A stretch of 64,000 bases of DNA from positions 1,674,001 through 1,738,000 of the forward strand of contig NZ_AP029023.1 in assembly GCF_037076555.1 (NCBI RefSeq), given 5' to 3'. Position numbers and translations under genes: made by a program. Source of the DNA: Methylophilus sp. DW102. Lineage in GTDB: Bacteria; Pseudomonadota; Gammaproteobacteria; Burkholderiales; Methylophilaceae. Positions 26,815-36,845 of the stretch are shown piece after piece (the first letter of the stretch is position 1; every line of letters begins with the position of its first letter). The notes beneath the pieces were generated by a model that saw only the letters and a list, made by a program, of their open reading frames with translations, searched no databases and was not told the origin of the DNA.

Positions 26815-27738
26815 TTATTGCGTAATCAATGTTTGCATGGCTTCGTCATTGACGAGCGCAACACAGCTCACCTCGGCCACAATGCGCTTGGCTAAACCAG
26901 CCAGCACCTTGCCGGGGCCACATTCAGCGGCGCTCAGCACCTCTTGTGCAGCCAACTGTTGCACGGTCTCCACCCAGCGGACCGGGCTATAGAGCTGGCG
27001 AACCAGCGCGTCTTTAATCTGCGCGGCATCCGCGTAGGCTGCGACATCGGCGTTATGCAAGACAGGCACAACCGGCGCCTGTACATTCACGCCATTGAGA
27101 TATTCGCGCAGCTTTTCAGCCGCTGGCTGCATGAGGTCGCAGTGCGAAGGCACGCTGACAGGCAATGCGAGCGCACGCTTGGCCCCTTTCGCCTTGGCTA
27201 ACTCCATACCACGTTCAACCGCCGCTTTGTCACCGGCAATGACAACCTGGCCTGGTGAGTTGAAGTTAACAGGCTGCAAGACTTGACCTTGTGCCGCCTC
27301 GTTACAAACAGCACGCACGGTATCATCATCCAGCCCCAAGATCGCAGCCATGGCCCCCTGGCCTTCCGGCACGGCTTGCTGCATAACCTGGGCGCGAAAT
27401 TTTACCAGTGGCAAGGCATCCGCAAACGAAATGGCATTGGCTGCAACCAGTGCAGTGTACTCACCAAGACTATGACCCGCCATCGCGGTTGGCAACTGGC
27501 CACCCAGCGCCTGATAAACACGCCAGGTAGCAATACCGGCGGTCAGCATGATGGGTTGTGTGTGTTCCGTCAGATTAATTTCTTCATTTGGCTCGGTGGC
27601 CATTTTCCAGAAATCTACCCCCAACACAGCAGAGGCTTCGTCAAAGGTTTGTTTAACGATGGCATGGGCTGCAAGTCCTTGCATCATGCCCACAGACTGT
27701 GAACCTTGACCAGGAAAGAAAAAAGCAAATTTAGACAT
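26815..27738 (-). CDS. fabD: Malonyl-CoA:ACP transacylase
   Basis: FabD loads malonyl groups onto ACP. The 307-residue enzyme has FFPGQGSQSVGM at the N-terminus and the nucleophile S90 in AGHSLGEYTAL, with the later PSHCDLM histidine. It lies between fabH and fabG. Confidence 0.97.
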   Translation of the reverse strand: MSKFAFFFPGQGSQSVGMMQGLAAHAIVKQTFDEASAVLGVDFWKMATEPNEEINLTEHTQPIMLTAGIATWRVYQALGGQLPTAMAGHSLGEYTALVAANAISFADALPLVKFRAQVMQQAVPEGQGAMAAILGLDDDTVRAVCNEAAQGQVLQPVNFNSPGQVVIAGDKAAVERGMELAKAKGAKRALALPVSVPSHCDLMQPAAEKLREYLNGVNVQAPVVPVLHNADVAAYADAAQIKDALVRQLYSPVRWVETVQQLAAQEVLSAAECGPGKVLAGLAKRIVAEVSCVALVNDEAMQTLITQ

Positions 27739-27821
27739 ATTGATTCAGTTATTTATTCAATTAAAACGGTCATGCAAGCACGGCATGCTTCATTGTTGAA
27801 CCTTGGTACTGTCATCACTGG

Positions 27822-28763
27822 TTAGTACTTCACCAGGACTGAGCCCCAGGTAAATCCACCACCAAAGGCCTCCATGAGCAAGGTATGTCCACGCTGGATG
27901 CGACCGTCACGCACAGCCACATCCAGTGCGAGTGGAATTGAGGCTGCAGAGGTATTGCCATGGCGATCCACCGTCACGACGACTTTATCCATTGGCATTT
28001 CCAGTTTTTTGGCCGTTGCCTGCAAAATACGGATATTAGCCTGATGCGGCACCAGCCAGTCAATATCTGACTTTTGCATCTGGTTAGCTTCCAGCGTCTC
28101 ATCGACGATCTGATCCAGTGTATTGACCGCCATTTTGAACACCGGATTCCCTTCCATCACCACCGTGTCAGGCCCATCAGGATTGCGCGGCACATGTAAA
28201 TAGGTTTCGTAGTTACCATCGGCGTGGATGTGGGTAGAAAGAATACCGGGTTGCTCACTGGCTTGCAGGATCACCGCACCGGCACCATCGCCCCATAAAA
28301 TGCAGTTGCTACGGTCGCTGTAATCAGTAATACGGGTGAATGTATCCGCCCCGATCACCAGGACATTGCGGGACTGGCCAGACTTGATGAACTGGTTGGC
28401 GGTGGTCAGCGCATAGACAAAACCACTGCATACCGCCTGCACATCAAAAGCGGGACAGCCGCTGATGCCCAATTTGCGTTGCACCATGGTCGCCACACTT
28501 GGAAAAATCTTGTCAGGCGTGGTTGTTGCCACAATAATCAGGTCGATCTGTTCAGCCGCGATGCCGGCCGCGTCAATCGCTTGACGCGCCGCGTGGGTCG
28601 CCAGATCGCTGGTACGCTCATCCGTGACGCGGTGGCGTTGTTTGATGCCAGTTCGGGCGTAAATCCACTCATCGGTGGTATCCACCATTTTTTCCAGATC
28701 GGCATTGGTCAAAATATGGGGTGGCAGGTAGCTTCCAGTACCTGCAATGCGAGCGTAAATCAT
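27822..28763 (-). CDS. fabH: Beta-ketoacyl-ACP synthase III
   Basis: FabH starts fatty-acid synthesis by condensing acetyl-CoA with malonyl-ACP. The 313-residue protein has the catalytic triad C112 (VQAVCSGF), His in [11 protein letters not shown] and Asn in [11 protein letters not shown], plus WGDGAGAV. It follows plsX in the cluster. Confidence 0.97.
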   Translation of the reverse strand: MIYARIAGTGSYLPPHILTNADLEKMVDTTDEWIYARTGIKQRHRVTDERTSDLATHAARQAIDAAGIAAEQIDLIIVATTTPDKIFPSVATMVQRKLGISGCPAFDVQAVCSGFVYALTTANQFIKSGQSRNVLVIGADTFTRITDYSDRSNCILWGDGAGAVILQASEQPGILSTHIHADGNYETYLHVPRNPDGPDTVVMEGNPVFKMAVNTLDQIVDETLEANQMQKSDIDWLVPHQANIRILQATAKKLEMPMDKVVVTVDRHGNTSAASIPLALDVAVRDGRIQRGHTLLMEAFGGGFTWGSVLVKY

Positions 28764-28811
28764 TCGTGCGATTATGCCTTAATTGGTTTGAAACACCTAA
28801 CAAAAAGGGGT

Positions 28812-29864
28812 TCAGGGTTGCTCGGAGGTCGTCAGATGCTCAATCTCCAACTGCGACTGAATACGCTTGAGGACACCACTCTGCGCCTCTTCCATCGCGA
28901 CATGAATCGCATGGTAAAAGCCCACGCTGTCTGCGCCACCATGACTCTTGACCACAATGCCACGCAAGCCCAAAAAGCTTGCCCCATTATAAAGTCTTGG
29001 ATCTACCCGCTTTTTAAAGGCTTTTAGCACCGGAAAAGCGCCCAGCGCCATTAACTTGGTCAACCAGTTACGTTTAAATTCCTGGGTGAGGAATTTACCC
29101 ATCATATGCGCAAGGCCTTCGGTGGTTTTCAACGATACGTTGCCAACGAAACCGTCACAAACGACCACATCTGTCGTGCCCTTGAAGATATCGTCGCCTT
29201 CTACATTGCCGTAAAAATTCAAATGACTGCCGCGTAACAACTCCGCCGCCTGCTTGACCACCTCATTGCCCTTGATATCTTCAGAACCGATATTGAGCAA
29301 GCCCACGGTTGGATTCGGCTTATTGGTCAGACAGCTCACCACCATCGCGCCCATAATGGCAAACTGGTACAAATGCTCAGGTGTACAGTCGGCATTCGCC
29401 CCCAGGTCCAGCATAAATGTACTGCCTTTTTCAGAGGGTAAAGTCGAGGCAATGGCTGGCCGGTCAATCCCGGGCAAGGTTTTGAGGACAAAACGTGCGG
29501 TCGCCATCAACGCACCGGTGTTACCGGCACTCACGCAAGCCTGCGCTTCTCCCGTTTTCACCATATTAATGGCCACCCGCATAGAAGAATCTTTTTTGTT
29601 CTTCATCGCACTTTGTGGCGACTCATCCATCAACACCACTTCACTGGCATGGCGGATACGCAATCGCGGCCCCGGCTGGACATTCAAGACCTTAAGCTCG
29701 GATTCAATTGCCTCTTGCAGGCCGACCAGGATAATGTTTAATTCAGGATTTTCGTTCAGAATTCGAACTGCCGCGGGCACAGTCACATGCGGACCGTGAT
29801 CTCCTCCCATGGCATCAATGGCAATCACTACTTCATGTGAATGCACGTGTTGACCAGTTGTCAT
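28812..29864 (-). CDS. plsX: Phosphate acyltransferase PlsX
   Basis: PlsX makes acyl-phosphate from acyl-ACP for phospholipid synthesis. From the ATG at 29864 the protein has 350 residues and the typical start [14 protein letters not shown], with [22 protein letters not shown] and [11 protein letters not shown]. Upstream GTG and ATG codons would add 15-16 residues with no support; TTGGA lies before the chosen ATG. It links rpmF to fabH. Confidence 0.96.
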   Translation of the reverse strand: MTTGQHVHSHEVVIAIDAMGGDHGPHVTVPAAVRILNENPELNIILVGLQEAIESELKVLNVQPGPRLRIRHASEVVLMDESPQSAMKNKKDSSMRVAINMVKTGEAQACVSAGNTGALMATARFVLKTLPGIDRPAIASTLPSEKGSTFMLDLGANADCTPEHLYQFAIMGAMVVSCLTNKPNPTVGLLNIGSEDIKGNEVVKQAAELLRGSHLNFYGNVEGDDIFKGTTDVVVCDGFVGNVSLKTTEGLAHMMGKFLTQEFKRNWLTKLMALGAFPVLKAFKKRVDPRLYNGASFLGLRGIVVKSHGGADSVGFYHAIHVAMEEAQSGVLKRIQSQLEIEHLTTSEQP

Positions 29865-29933
29865 GTGATTTTCCAAGTTTGTTAACTTTGCGCGTTTAAG
29901 CGCAGCCATCACAGCGGCTTACGTCAGATACGC

Positions 29934-29965
29934 AAACGCCGCGCATTTTACTGCGCGGCGCGTTT
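29934..29965 (-). terminator. GC-rich hairpin between rpmF and plsX
   Basis: AAACG-CCGCGCA pairs with TGCGCGG-CGCGTTT around a 6-nt loop, with a 2-nt bulge. On the minus strand only TTT follows, so it is more likely a partial terminator or stabilising hairpin after rpmF. Confidence 0.45.
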
Positions 29966-29991
29966 TAAAGCGGTTAGCTTTAATGTGGCGA

Positions 29992-30171
29992 TTATTCGCC
30001 TTTTGCAGGCATCACTTTGCGGCCACGGTAAAAACCGTTAGGGCTCACGTGATGACGCAAATGCACTTCACCTGTGGTTGGCTCAATTGCCAAAGGTGGG
30101 TTAGTCAAAAAGTCGTGGGAACGGTGCATACCACGCTTGGAAGGTGTCTTTTTGTTTTGCTGAACGGCCAT
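29992..30171 (-). CDS. rpmF: 50S ribosomal protein L32
   Basis: A 59-residue basic protein reading [20 protein letters not shown]..., the unmistakable N-terminus of L32, a zinc-ribbon-fold protein of the large subunit. The end is [16 protein letters not shown]. The four zinc cysteines of some L32 proteins are absent, as in many Gram-negative versions. GGAG lies about 8 nt before the ATG. It sits between yceD and plsX, as in most proteobacteria. Confidence 0.97.
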   Translation of the reverse strand: MAVQQNKKTPSKRGMHRSHDFLTNPPLAIEPTTGEVHLRHHVSPNGFYRGRKVMPAKGE

Positions 30172-30260
30172 TTAAGTTACTCCAATATCAAACCGCCACA
30201 CCTCATGTATCGAAGCTCAATGACAGTTTATAAAACAAACTCGGTTATTAATAAATTAAA

Positions 30261-30281
30261 AATGCTACCTAATCCAGCATT
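30261..30281 (-). terminator. Weak hairpin between yceD and rpmF
   Basis: AATGCT-9 nt-AGCATT, followed on the minus strand by TTTAATTTATT. The short stem suggests partial termination after yceD. Confidence 0.35.
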
Positions 30282-30380
30282 ATAAAATAACTCAGGGACA
30301 ACTGCAAATAAATCATGCAAATATCGCTTTTCATTGGTTTATTTGCCATGATTCGCGGCATGAACACCCAGCTTACGGGG

Positions 30381-30887
30381 TTATTTGTCCAGCTTCAACT
30401 GCTTGAGCACAGCAAATGGATTCGGCTTTTCACCCGCAGACTGCTGTAATTGTGTACACGCCTCTTCATGCATGACAGAGATAGGCAGCGCCATCAACAA
30501 CTCATCCTCGACCAACACTTCCAGTGACGACTCATCCGTAGATTCCAGCCAATCCACCGTTTCATCTTCTAGCAATGCTTCCGGCGGCTCATCACAAAGC
30601 GCAAATTCAAAGGTCATCTCTAGCGACTCTGGCATGGGCTCAAAGCAGCGCTGGCACACCAGCGGCAAAGTCGCCTGCAAACTCAGCGCCAGCATAGGCA
30701 GCGACACCTCACCAAAATAGCGGGATGGCAAGCCTTGCAACCGATAATGCACCTGCATGCCGTCGAGGGCGGCCGCATCCGTCACTCCTAGCGCTTGCAA
30801 CGCCTCATGTAACCTGGGCATAGCGCTCAGCGCTAACGCCCCCTCAACGGTTTTTTGCTGCTTTGCCAGCTCCTGAAAATGCGCCAT
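30381..30887 (-). CDS. yceD: YceD/DUF177 family protein
   Basis: A 168-residue acidic protein of the YceD family, linked with 23S rRNA accumulation and almost always encoded next to rpmF. It has the family's CQRCFEPM motif and ends with NPFAVLKQLKLDK. The ATG at 30887 gives MAHFQELA; a TTG seven codons earlier is less likely. It heads the rpmF-plsX-fab cluster. Confidence 0.92.
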   Translation of the reverse strand: MAHFQELAKQQKTVEGALALSAMPRLHEALQALGVTDAAALDGMQVHYRLQGLPSRYFGEVSLPMLALSLQATLPLVCQRCFEPMPESLEMTFEFALCDEPPEALLEDETVDWLESTDESSLEVLVEDELLMALPISVMHEEACTQLQQSAGEKPNPFAVLKQLKLDK

Positions 30888-31227
30888 GATCTTTACCAAA
30901 CAATTCAATCAACTATTAAGCCGGCACTATAACAAACTCAATGATCATTGACGACTAAAACACGGACAAGGCCAGCACTAAAATGACAGGCCTCTGTTTA
31001 AGCGCAAGGTTTGTTGTTATAATGACACCGCATCACGCGGCGCTCTGTTCAAGGGCGCACCCATGGTGCCGGTTTGCCTGATCGGCCATTTGTTGCTGTA
31101 GCAAAGACGACTCCAAACCACAACCAAATCAACTTGAACTGTTTTATATTCAGTCTCCTGGAGATTGAAAAACTCGGTTGAGTTACTAAAAGACTCTAGT
31201 CCTTTTTTCTTGCTTTAAGGGTAATGT
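30888..31227. other. Divergent spacer between yceD and the pyruvate carboxylase genes
   Basis: No gene is visible in these 340 bp. It contains a 12-bp palindrome (CAATGATCATTG, 30939-30950), an extended -10 element (TGTTATAAT, 31015-31023) for rightward transcription, and a roughly 200-nt leader with a short inverted repeat (TCTCC-T-GGAGA) near 31155. No known riboswitch was recognised. Confidence 0.45.
31015..31023 (+). promoter_or_regulatory. Extended -10 promoter for the pyruvate carboxylase operon
   Basis: TG-T-TATAAT is a perfect extended -10. No good -35 lies 16-18 bp upstream, which an extended -10 can tolerate. Confidence 0.5.
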
Positions 31228-32646
31228 GTGTTTAAGAAAATTTTAGTCGCGAATCGCGGTGAAATTGCGGTGCGCATCGTACGTGCCTGCTCTGAAATGG
31301 GCATTAAATCGGTAGCTATTTACTCCGATGCTGACCGCCATGCGTTGCATGTTAAAAAGGCAGACGAAGCCTATAACATTGGCTCAGACCCTGTCGCAGG
31401 CTACCTGAACGCACACAATATAGTCAACATTGCTGTGGCTGCAGGCTGTGACGCCTTGCATCCTGGTTATGGCTTCCTGTCAGAGAATCCAGAACTTGCT
31501 GAAGTCTGCGCACGTCGCGGCATCAAGTTCATTGGTCCTGATGCCGACGTCATCCGTCAAATGGGTGACAAGATCCAGGCACGTAATGCCATGATTAACG
31601 CAGGCATTCCTTGCGTGCCAGGCAGTGAAGGCAATCTGGAATCGGTAGAGGCCGCGGTGACTTTGGCCAATAAAATTGGCTATCCCGTGATGCTCAAGGC
31701 GACGAATGGTGGCGGTGGCCGCGGAATTCGTCGTTGCGACAACGAGAAAGAGCTACTCAGTAACTATGACCGTGTCATTTCAGAAGCCAGCAAAGCCTTT
31801 GGCAAGCCAGAAGTCTTTCTCGAAAAGTGCGTGGTGCATCCGCGCCATATCGAAGTGCAAGTGCTGGCCGACTCACATGGCAATGTCATTCATTTGTTTG
31901 AACGCGATTGTTCCATCCAGCGTCGTAACCAGAAACTGATCGAGATCGCCCCCTCTCCACAACTGACTCAAGCCCAACGTGAATATATCGGTGGTCTGGG
32001 TGTGAAAGCGGCTAAGGCCGTCGGCTATGAGAACGCAGGCACGGTTGAGTTCTTGCTGGATTCAGACAATAACTTTTACTTCATGGAAATGAACACGCGC
32101 TTACAGGTAGAGCATACTGTGACCGAGACCATTACTGGCGTGGACATTGTTCAACAGCAGATTCGTGTTGCGGCCGGCTTACCGCTGCAATACAAGCAAA
32201 GTGAAATTGCTTTCCGTGGCTTTGCCATGGAGTACCGGATTAACGCAGAAGACCCGAAAAAGGACTTCTTGCCCAGCTTTGGTAAAATCACCCGCTACTA
32301 TGCGCCCGGCGGTCCGGGTGTACGTATGGATGCGGCGATTTACAGCGGATACGTCATTCCGCCTTATTACGACTCCATGTGTGCCAAACTGACGGTTTGG
32401 GCTCTGGATTGGGAAAGCGTGATTGAGCGCGGTCGCCGTGCCTTGAATGACATGATTGTCTATGGCGTCAAAACGACCATTCCATACTACCAGCAGATCA
32501 TGCAGCATCCGGACTTCCGCGCCGCTGATTTCAACACCAGTTTTGTGGAGCAACACCCCGAGCTGACTGAGTACGACGTAGGATTACCCAAAGAGTTGAT
32601 GGCAGCCGCCATTGCGGCTGCGATTGCCGCCCACGAAGGTATTTGA
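31228..32646 (+). CDS. pycA: Pyruvate carboxylase subunit A (biotin carboxylase)
   Basis: The ATP-grasp biotin carboxylase charges biotin with bicarbonate. The 472-residue protein has ILVANRGEIAVRI at the start, KATNGGGGRGIRRC in the ATP-binding loop, the catalytic EMNTRLQVEHTVTE and FAMEYRINAEDP. It resembles AccC, but the biotin carrier/transferase gene 41 bp downstream marks it as the A subunit of a two-subunit pyruvate carboxylase. Translation starts at GTG with AAGGG 6-7 nt upstream. Confidence 0.88.
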   Translation: MFKKILVANRGEIAVRIVRACSEMGIKSVAIYSDADRHALHVKKADEAYNIGSDPVAGYLNAHNIVNIAVAAGCDALHPGYGFLSENPELAEVCARRGIKFIGPDADVIRQMGDKIQARNAMINAGIPCVPGSEGNLESVEAAVTLANKIGYPVMLKATNGGGGRGIRRCDNEKELLSNYDRVISEASKAFGKPEVFLEKCVVHPRHIEVQVLADSHGNVIHLFERDCSIQRRNQKLIEIAPSPQLTQAQREYIGGLGVKAAKAVGYENAGTVEFLLDSDNNFYFMEMNTRLQVEHTVTETITGVDIVQQQIRVAAGLPLQYKQSEIAFRGFAMEYRINAEDPKKDFLPSFGKITRYYAPGGPGVRMDAAIYSGYVIPPYYDSMCAKLTVWALDWESVIERGRRALNDMIVYGVKTTIPYYQQIMQHPDFRAADFNTSFVEQHPELTEYDVGLPKELMAAAIAAAIAAHEGI

Positions 32647-32687
32647 TTAACCCGCATTGCAAGATATTTATTTAGATCGACAAGACT

Positions 32688-34535
32688 ATGAGCAAAATAC
32701 ATGTCACCGAACTCGTTTTAAGAGATGGTCACCAATCCCTGATTGCAACGCGCATGCGCACCGAAGACATGCTGCCGATCTGCAGCAAGCTGGATGAGAT
32801 TGGGTTCTGGTCTCTCGAAGCCTGGGGCGGTGCAACCTTTGACGCTTGCGTCCGCTTTTTGAAGGAAGATCCATGGGAACGCCTGCGCAGCTTGCGTAAA
32901 GCCTTGCCCAATACGCCTATCAATATGTTGTTGCGTGGCCAGAACTTGCTGGGCTACCGTCATTACTCTGATGACGTCGTGCATGCCTTTGTCAAACAGG
33001 CAGCCGATGCCGGTGTCGATGTGTTCCGTATTTTTGATGCAATGAACGACATCCGCAACCTGAAAACCGCGATTGAAGCCGTTAAATCGGTCAAGAAACA
33101 TGCCATCGGCACCCTGTCCTTTACGACCAGCCCGGTGCATGATGTGGCCTACTTTGTGAGCATGGCCAAAGAGCTTGAGGCGCTGGGCTGTGACAGCATT
33201 GGCGTCAAGGACATGGCCGGCCTGCTGACACCCACCATGGCTGCCGAACTGGTCAAAGGTCTGAAGGCTGCGGTCAGCGTGCCCGTACACATGCACAGCC
33301 ATGCCACCTCCGGTCTGGCCAGTATGGTCTTGCTCAAGAGCGTGGAAAGCGGCGTGGATATTATTGATACCTGCAACTCTTCATTCTCCGAAGGTGCCAG
33401 CCATCCGACCACAGAAAGCCTAGTGGCCGCATTGAAAGGCACGGAATACGACACAGGCCTCGATTTGGGCAAGTTGCAGGAAATCACCGCCTACTTCAAA
33501 GAAGTGCGCAAGAAATACTGGCAATTTGAAAGCGAGTTTACCGGCGTGGATACCCGCGTTCTGGTCAACCAGGTACCAGGAGGCATGATTTCCAACCTGT
33601 CCAACCAGCTGAAGGAACAAGGTGCGCTTAACCGTATGGACGAGGTGCTTGCCGAGATTCCACGTGTGCGTCAAGATCTTGGTTATCCTCCGTTGGTGAC
33701 GCCCACCTCACAAATCGTCGGGACACAAGCTGTACTGAACGTATTGACCGGTGGCCGCTACAAGTCCATTACCAACGAAGTCAAAAATTACTTGTTAGGC
33801 CAATATGGCAAAGCCCCTGCGGCAGTGAATGCTGAGGTGCGTAAACAAGCGGTCGGCGATGCTGAAGTCATTACCTGCCGTCCAGCAGACTTGCTGCAAC
33901 CGGAAATGGTCAAGCTGCAGTCCGAGGCCGAGCGCTTTGCCAATAACGAGCAAGATGTATTGACCTATGCCATGTTCCCGGACATCGGTAAAACTTTCTT
34001 GCAAGAACGCAATGCAGGCTCATTGAATCCAGAGCCATTGTTGAGCAAAGACGCGGTCACCCAGCAAACAGCGGCCGCCCGTTATGCGCCGAATGAGTTC
34101 AACATTACCCTGCACGGTGAAACCTACCATATCAAGCTGACCGGCAGCGGTCACGCGGGTGAAGAACGCAGACCTTACTATGTCAAGGTAGACGGCATTT
34201 CTGAAGAAGTGTTTGTTGAGACCTTGAGCGAAATGGAAGTCAGCGGTGGCGGCAGTAACGGCAGCAAGAAAAAAGCCGCTGCAGTCGCCGCGAGTGGGCG
34301 TCCACGCCCTCACCATCCAGGCTGCGTCACCACGGCAATGCCAGGCACGATAGTGACGGTAAAAGTGAATGTGGGTGACAAAGTCAATGCCGGTGATGGC
34401 GTGTTGGTGATCGAAGCCATGAAAATGGAAAACGAGATCCAGGCCAGCAAATCGGGCACCGTGGTTGCCATTCATGTGACCAAGGGCGACAGTGTCACGC
34501 CAGATGAAACACTGATTGAAATTCAACCTGAATAA
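32688..34535 (+). CDS. pycB: Pyruvate carboxylase subunit B / oxaloacetate decarboxylase alpha-type
   Basis: The carboxyltransferase plus biotin carrier subunit, 615 residues. The N-terminal TIM-barrel domain begins with TELVLRDGHQSLIATRM and has SIGVKDMAGLLTP and MHSHATSGLA. The C-terminal biotinyl domain has the biotin-lysine motif EAMKMENEI. A Lys/Ala-rich linker joins them. No membrane subunits (OadB/G) are nearby, so the enzyme most likely carboxylates pyruvate to oxaloacetate, an anaplerotic step, rather than pumping sodium. A strong terminator follows at 34546. Confidence 0.9.
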   Translation: MSKIHVTELVLRDGHQSLIATRMRTEDMLPICSKLDEIGFWSLEAWGGATFDACVRFLKEDPWERLRSLRKALPNTPINMLLRGQNLLGYRHYSDDVVHAFVKQAADAGVDVFRIFDAMNDIRNLKTAIEAVKSVKKHAIGTLSFTTSPVHDVAYFVSMAKELEALGCDSIGVKDMAGLLTPTMAAELVKGLKAAVSVPVHMHSHATSGLASMVLLKSVESGVDIIDTCNSSFSEGASHPTTESLVAALKGTEYDTGLDLGKLQEITAYFKEVRKKYWQFESEFTGVDTRVLVNQVPGGMISNLSNQLKEQGALNRMDEVLAEIPRVRQDLGYPPLVTPTSQIVGTQAVLNVLTGGRYKSITNEVKNYLLGQYGKAPAAVNAEVRKQAVGDAEVITCRPADLLQPEMVKLQSEAERFANNEQDVLTYAMFPDIGKTFLQERNAGSLNPEPLLSKDAVTQQTAAARYAPNEFNITLHGETYHIKLTGSGHAGEERRPYYVKVDGISEEVFVETLSEMEVSGGGSNGSKKKAAAVAASGRPRPHHPGCVTTAMPGTIVTVKVNVGDKVNAGDGVLVIEAMKMENEIQASKSGTVVAIHVTKGDSVTPDETLIEIQPE

Positions 34536-34545
34536 TTACAATCAA

Positions 34546-34577
34546 CAAAAATCCCTGAAGCAATTCAGGGATTTTTG
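34546..34577 (+). terminator. Hairpin terminator after pycB
   Basis: A perfect 14-bp stem (CAAAAATCCCTGAA and its complement) with a 4-nt loop, ten bases after the pycB stop. Confidence 0.9.
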
Positions 34578-34596
34578 CTTTTGAGCTGCCTGATCC

Positions 34597-35193
34597 ATGA
34601 AACAATCACTGATTCTTGCCTCCTCTTCACGTTACCGTCGTGAAGTATTGCAAAAGCTGCATTTACCGTTTACCTGCCTGTCACCAGAGATTGATGAAAC
34701 CCCGTTGCCAAATGAAAGCCCCGAACAGACTGCTTTGCGCTTGGCAGAGGCCAAGGCCCGCAAAGTGGCAGAAACCCAGCCTGATGCGCTGATTATTGGC
34801 TGCGACCAGGTCGCGACCGTGGATGGTATGCAGATAGGTAAACCTGGTAATCATGCCAATGCTGTCACGCAACTCACCATGCTCAGCGGCAAAGAGGTGG
34901 TTTTTCATAGTGCCTTGTGCCTGTATGACAGCCAACGGCAGCACATGCAAGCCACCATCGTGCCCTATTTCGTTAAATTCAAATCCTTAAGTGCCAGCCA
35001 GATCGAGACCTACCTGCACCTTGAACAACCTTATGATTGTGCAGGCAGTGCCAAATCTGAAGGCATGGGCATCGCGCTGCTGGACTATATGCGGGGCGAT
35101 GATCCGAATGCGCTGATAGGACTGCCCTTGATTGCCTTGGTCGAGATGCTGCGACAAGCGGGTGTAGACGTATTATCGGCTTCAACTCGATAG
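34597..35193 (+). CDS. maf: Maf-family nucleotide pyrophosphatase (YceF-like)
   Basis: Maf proteins hydrolyse modified or canonical nucleoside triphosphates. The 198-residue protein has LILASSSRYRREVLQKLHLPF, IIGCDQVA and GKPGN, matching the YceF subgroup, which prefers 7-methyl-GTP. This gene usually lies next to yceD-rpmF; here it is about 4 kb away and follows the pyruvate carboxylase terminator. Confidence 0.93.
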   Translation: MKQSLILASSSRYRREVLQKLHLPFTCLSPEIDETPLPNESPEQTALRLAEAKARKVAETQPDALIIGCDQVATVDGMQIGKPGNHANAVTQLTMLSGKEVVFHSALCLYDSQRQHMQATIVPYFVKFKSLSASQIETYLHLEQPYDCAGSAKSEGMGIALLDYMRGDDPNALIGLPLIALVEMLRQAGVDVLSASTR

Positions 35194-35287
35194 CATAAAA
35201 CAAAGTCATGTGTTAACTTTTGAACGGCCACTGCGTTTAGGCAATCTCATGCTTAAAACGCAAATAACCCATAACGAAAGGATACAC

Positions 35288-36727
35288 ATGCGACTCAGCA
35301 CCCTGCTATTTTTCTCCATGGGGACGGCTGCATTGACGTACGCAGCCGCTGCACAAGCGGAAACCACCCTCACCAGCCCGCAATCTGACCAGACCAGTGT
35401 GGCGGTGACGATTTACAATGAAGACCTTGCGCTGGTCAAAGACAGTCGCAAGTTAAAGTTAAGCAACGGCCTGTCTGCCGTTTCTTTCCGTGATGTCAGT
35501 GCGCAGATCAAGCCTGAAACTGCCTTATTGCGTAGCTTGCTCCCTAACACCAGCTTGCAGGTGCTGGAGCAGAACTTCGACTTTGACTTGCTCACCCCGC
35601 ACAAACTGCTGGAAAAATATGTCGGCCAACAAGTCACCGTGATTCGTACCAACCCGACCACAGGTGCCGAAACTGAAGAAACAGCCACCGTACTCTCTGC
35701 CCAGGATGGCCCGGTGCTCAAAATAGGTAACCGTATCGAAACCGTGATCCCGGGCCGTATCGCCTATCCTAACGTCCCCGGCATGCTCAAAGACCGTCCA
35801 ACCCTGACGACGCAGTTGCAATATAAAGGCGGTGAACAGTCCACTCTGGAGCTCAGTTACCTCACAGGTGGCTTGCAGTGGAAAACCGACTATGTCGCTG
35901 AGCTCAGCAGCAAAGAGGATGCGATAGATCTGTCTGGCTGGGTCACGCTCACCAATACCAGCGGCACCAGCTATCCCAACGCAAAAGTGCAACTGGTGGC
36001 AGGGGATGTCAACCGTGTGCGTGAAGTGATCCACCCCAAAACCATGATGATGCGCGCGGATGCCATGGTCGCCGAAGCCGCCATGCCCACCGAGCAAGCA
36101 TTACTCGAATATCATTTATACACCCTGCCACGCCCCACGACCATTGCAGAAAACCAAACCAAACAAGTGGCCTTGCTTTCTGCGCAACATATCCCGGCGC
36201 ATAAAGAACTGGTACTGAATGGCTCGGAGTATTATTTCCAGGGTCAGTATCCTGATATCGACAAAAAACTCAAAGTACAGGTCTTTGTAGAATTTGATAA
36301 CAAAGAAAGTAGCCAGTTGGGCATTCCTCTGCCTAAAGGCACCATGCGCGTTTACAAAAAAGATCACGACGGCACGGCACAGTTTGTGGGCGAAGACCAG
36401 ATCGACCATACACCAAAGAACGACACGGTGCGCCTCAAACTTGGCAATGCCTTTGATGTGACGGCTGACCGTGTGCAAACCGACTTTAAAAACCTGAGCA
36501 AGCAAAACCAGCCACCCGTGTATGAAAGCGCTTATACCATCACTTTGCACAACGCGAAAAAAGAAGCGGTCACCGTCACCGTGCAAGAGCCGATTGCAGG
36601 TAGCTGGAAAATACTAAGCGAATCACAGCCACACCAGAAAACCAGTGCCCACCAGGCCAGCTGGAAAATCAATGTGCCTGCCGATGGCGATACCACGCTG
36701 AAATATCGTGTGCAGGTGAAATATTAG
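35288..36727 (+). CDS. Exported DUF4139-domain protein
   Basis: A 479-residue secreted protein. From the ATG at 35288 (GAAAGGA upstream) it begins with a signal peptide ending near AAAAQA. The mature part has VAVTIYNEDLALVKDSRKL, LSYLTGGLQWKTDYVAEL and GWVTLTNTSGTSYPNAKVQLVAGDVN, the signature of the DUF4139 beta-rich domain, and ends WKINVPADGDTTLKYRVQVKY. The function of the family is not established. It stands alone between maf and a strong terminator. Confidence 0.85.
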   Translation: MRLSTLLFFSMGTAALTYAAAAQAETTLTSPQSDQTSVAVTIYNEDLALVKDSRKLKLSNGLSAVSFRDVSAQIKPETALLRSLLPNTSLQVLEQNFDFDLLTPHKLLEKYVGQQVTVIRTNPTTGAETEETATVLSAQDGPVLKIGNRIETVIPGRIAYPNVPGMLKDRPTLTTQLQYKGGEQSTLELSYLTGGLQWKTDYVAELSSKEDAIDLSGWVTLTNTSGTSYPNAKVQLVAGDVNRVREVIHPKTMMMRADAMVAEAAMPTEQALLEYHLYTLPRPTTIAENQTKQVALLSAQHIPAHKELVLNGSEYYFQGQYPDIDKKLKVQVFVEFDNKESSQLGIPLPKGTMRVYKKDHDGTAQFVGEDQIDHTPKNDTVRLKLGNAFDVTADRVQTDFKNLSKQNQPPVYESAYTITLHNAKKEAVTVTVQEPIAGSWKILSESQPHQKTSAHQASWKINVPADGDTTLKYRVQVKY

Positions 36728-36767
36728 CCTGCCACACTCCCGCTCAACATGCTTCAAGGGCGTCAAC

Positions 36768-36797
36768 AAAAGCATTCTTGCAAAAGAATGCTTTTTT
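36768..36797 (+). terminator. Hairpin terminator after the DUF4139 gene
   Basis: A 12-bp stem (AAAAGCATTCTT / AAGAATGCTTTT) with a 4-nt loop and T-run. A degraded copy of this hairpin together with the following GTGGGATAATC occurs near 38893. Confidence 0.88.
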
Positions 36798-36845
36798 GCT
36801 GTCTGGCCGTGGGATAATCACGCTGTTTAACTCATTAAGATTGCC

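Noticed and set aside
31140..31215. Terminator-like or riboswitch-like structure before pycA
   Set aside because: Only short imperfect stems (TCTCC-T-GGAGA; GACT-CT-AGTC followed by T) are visible; the loops are too small for a stable helix and no known riboswitch core is present.
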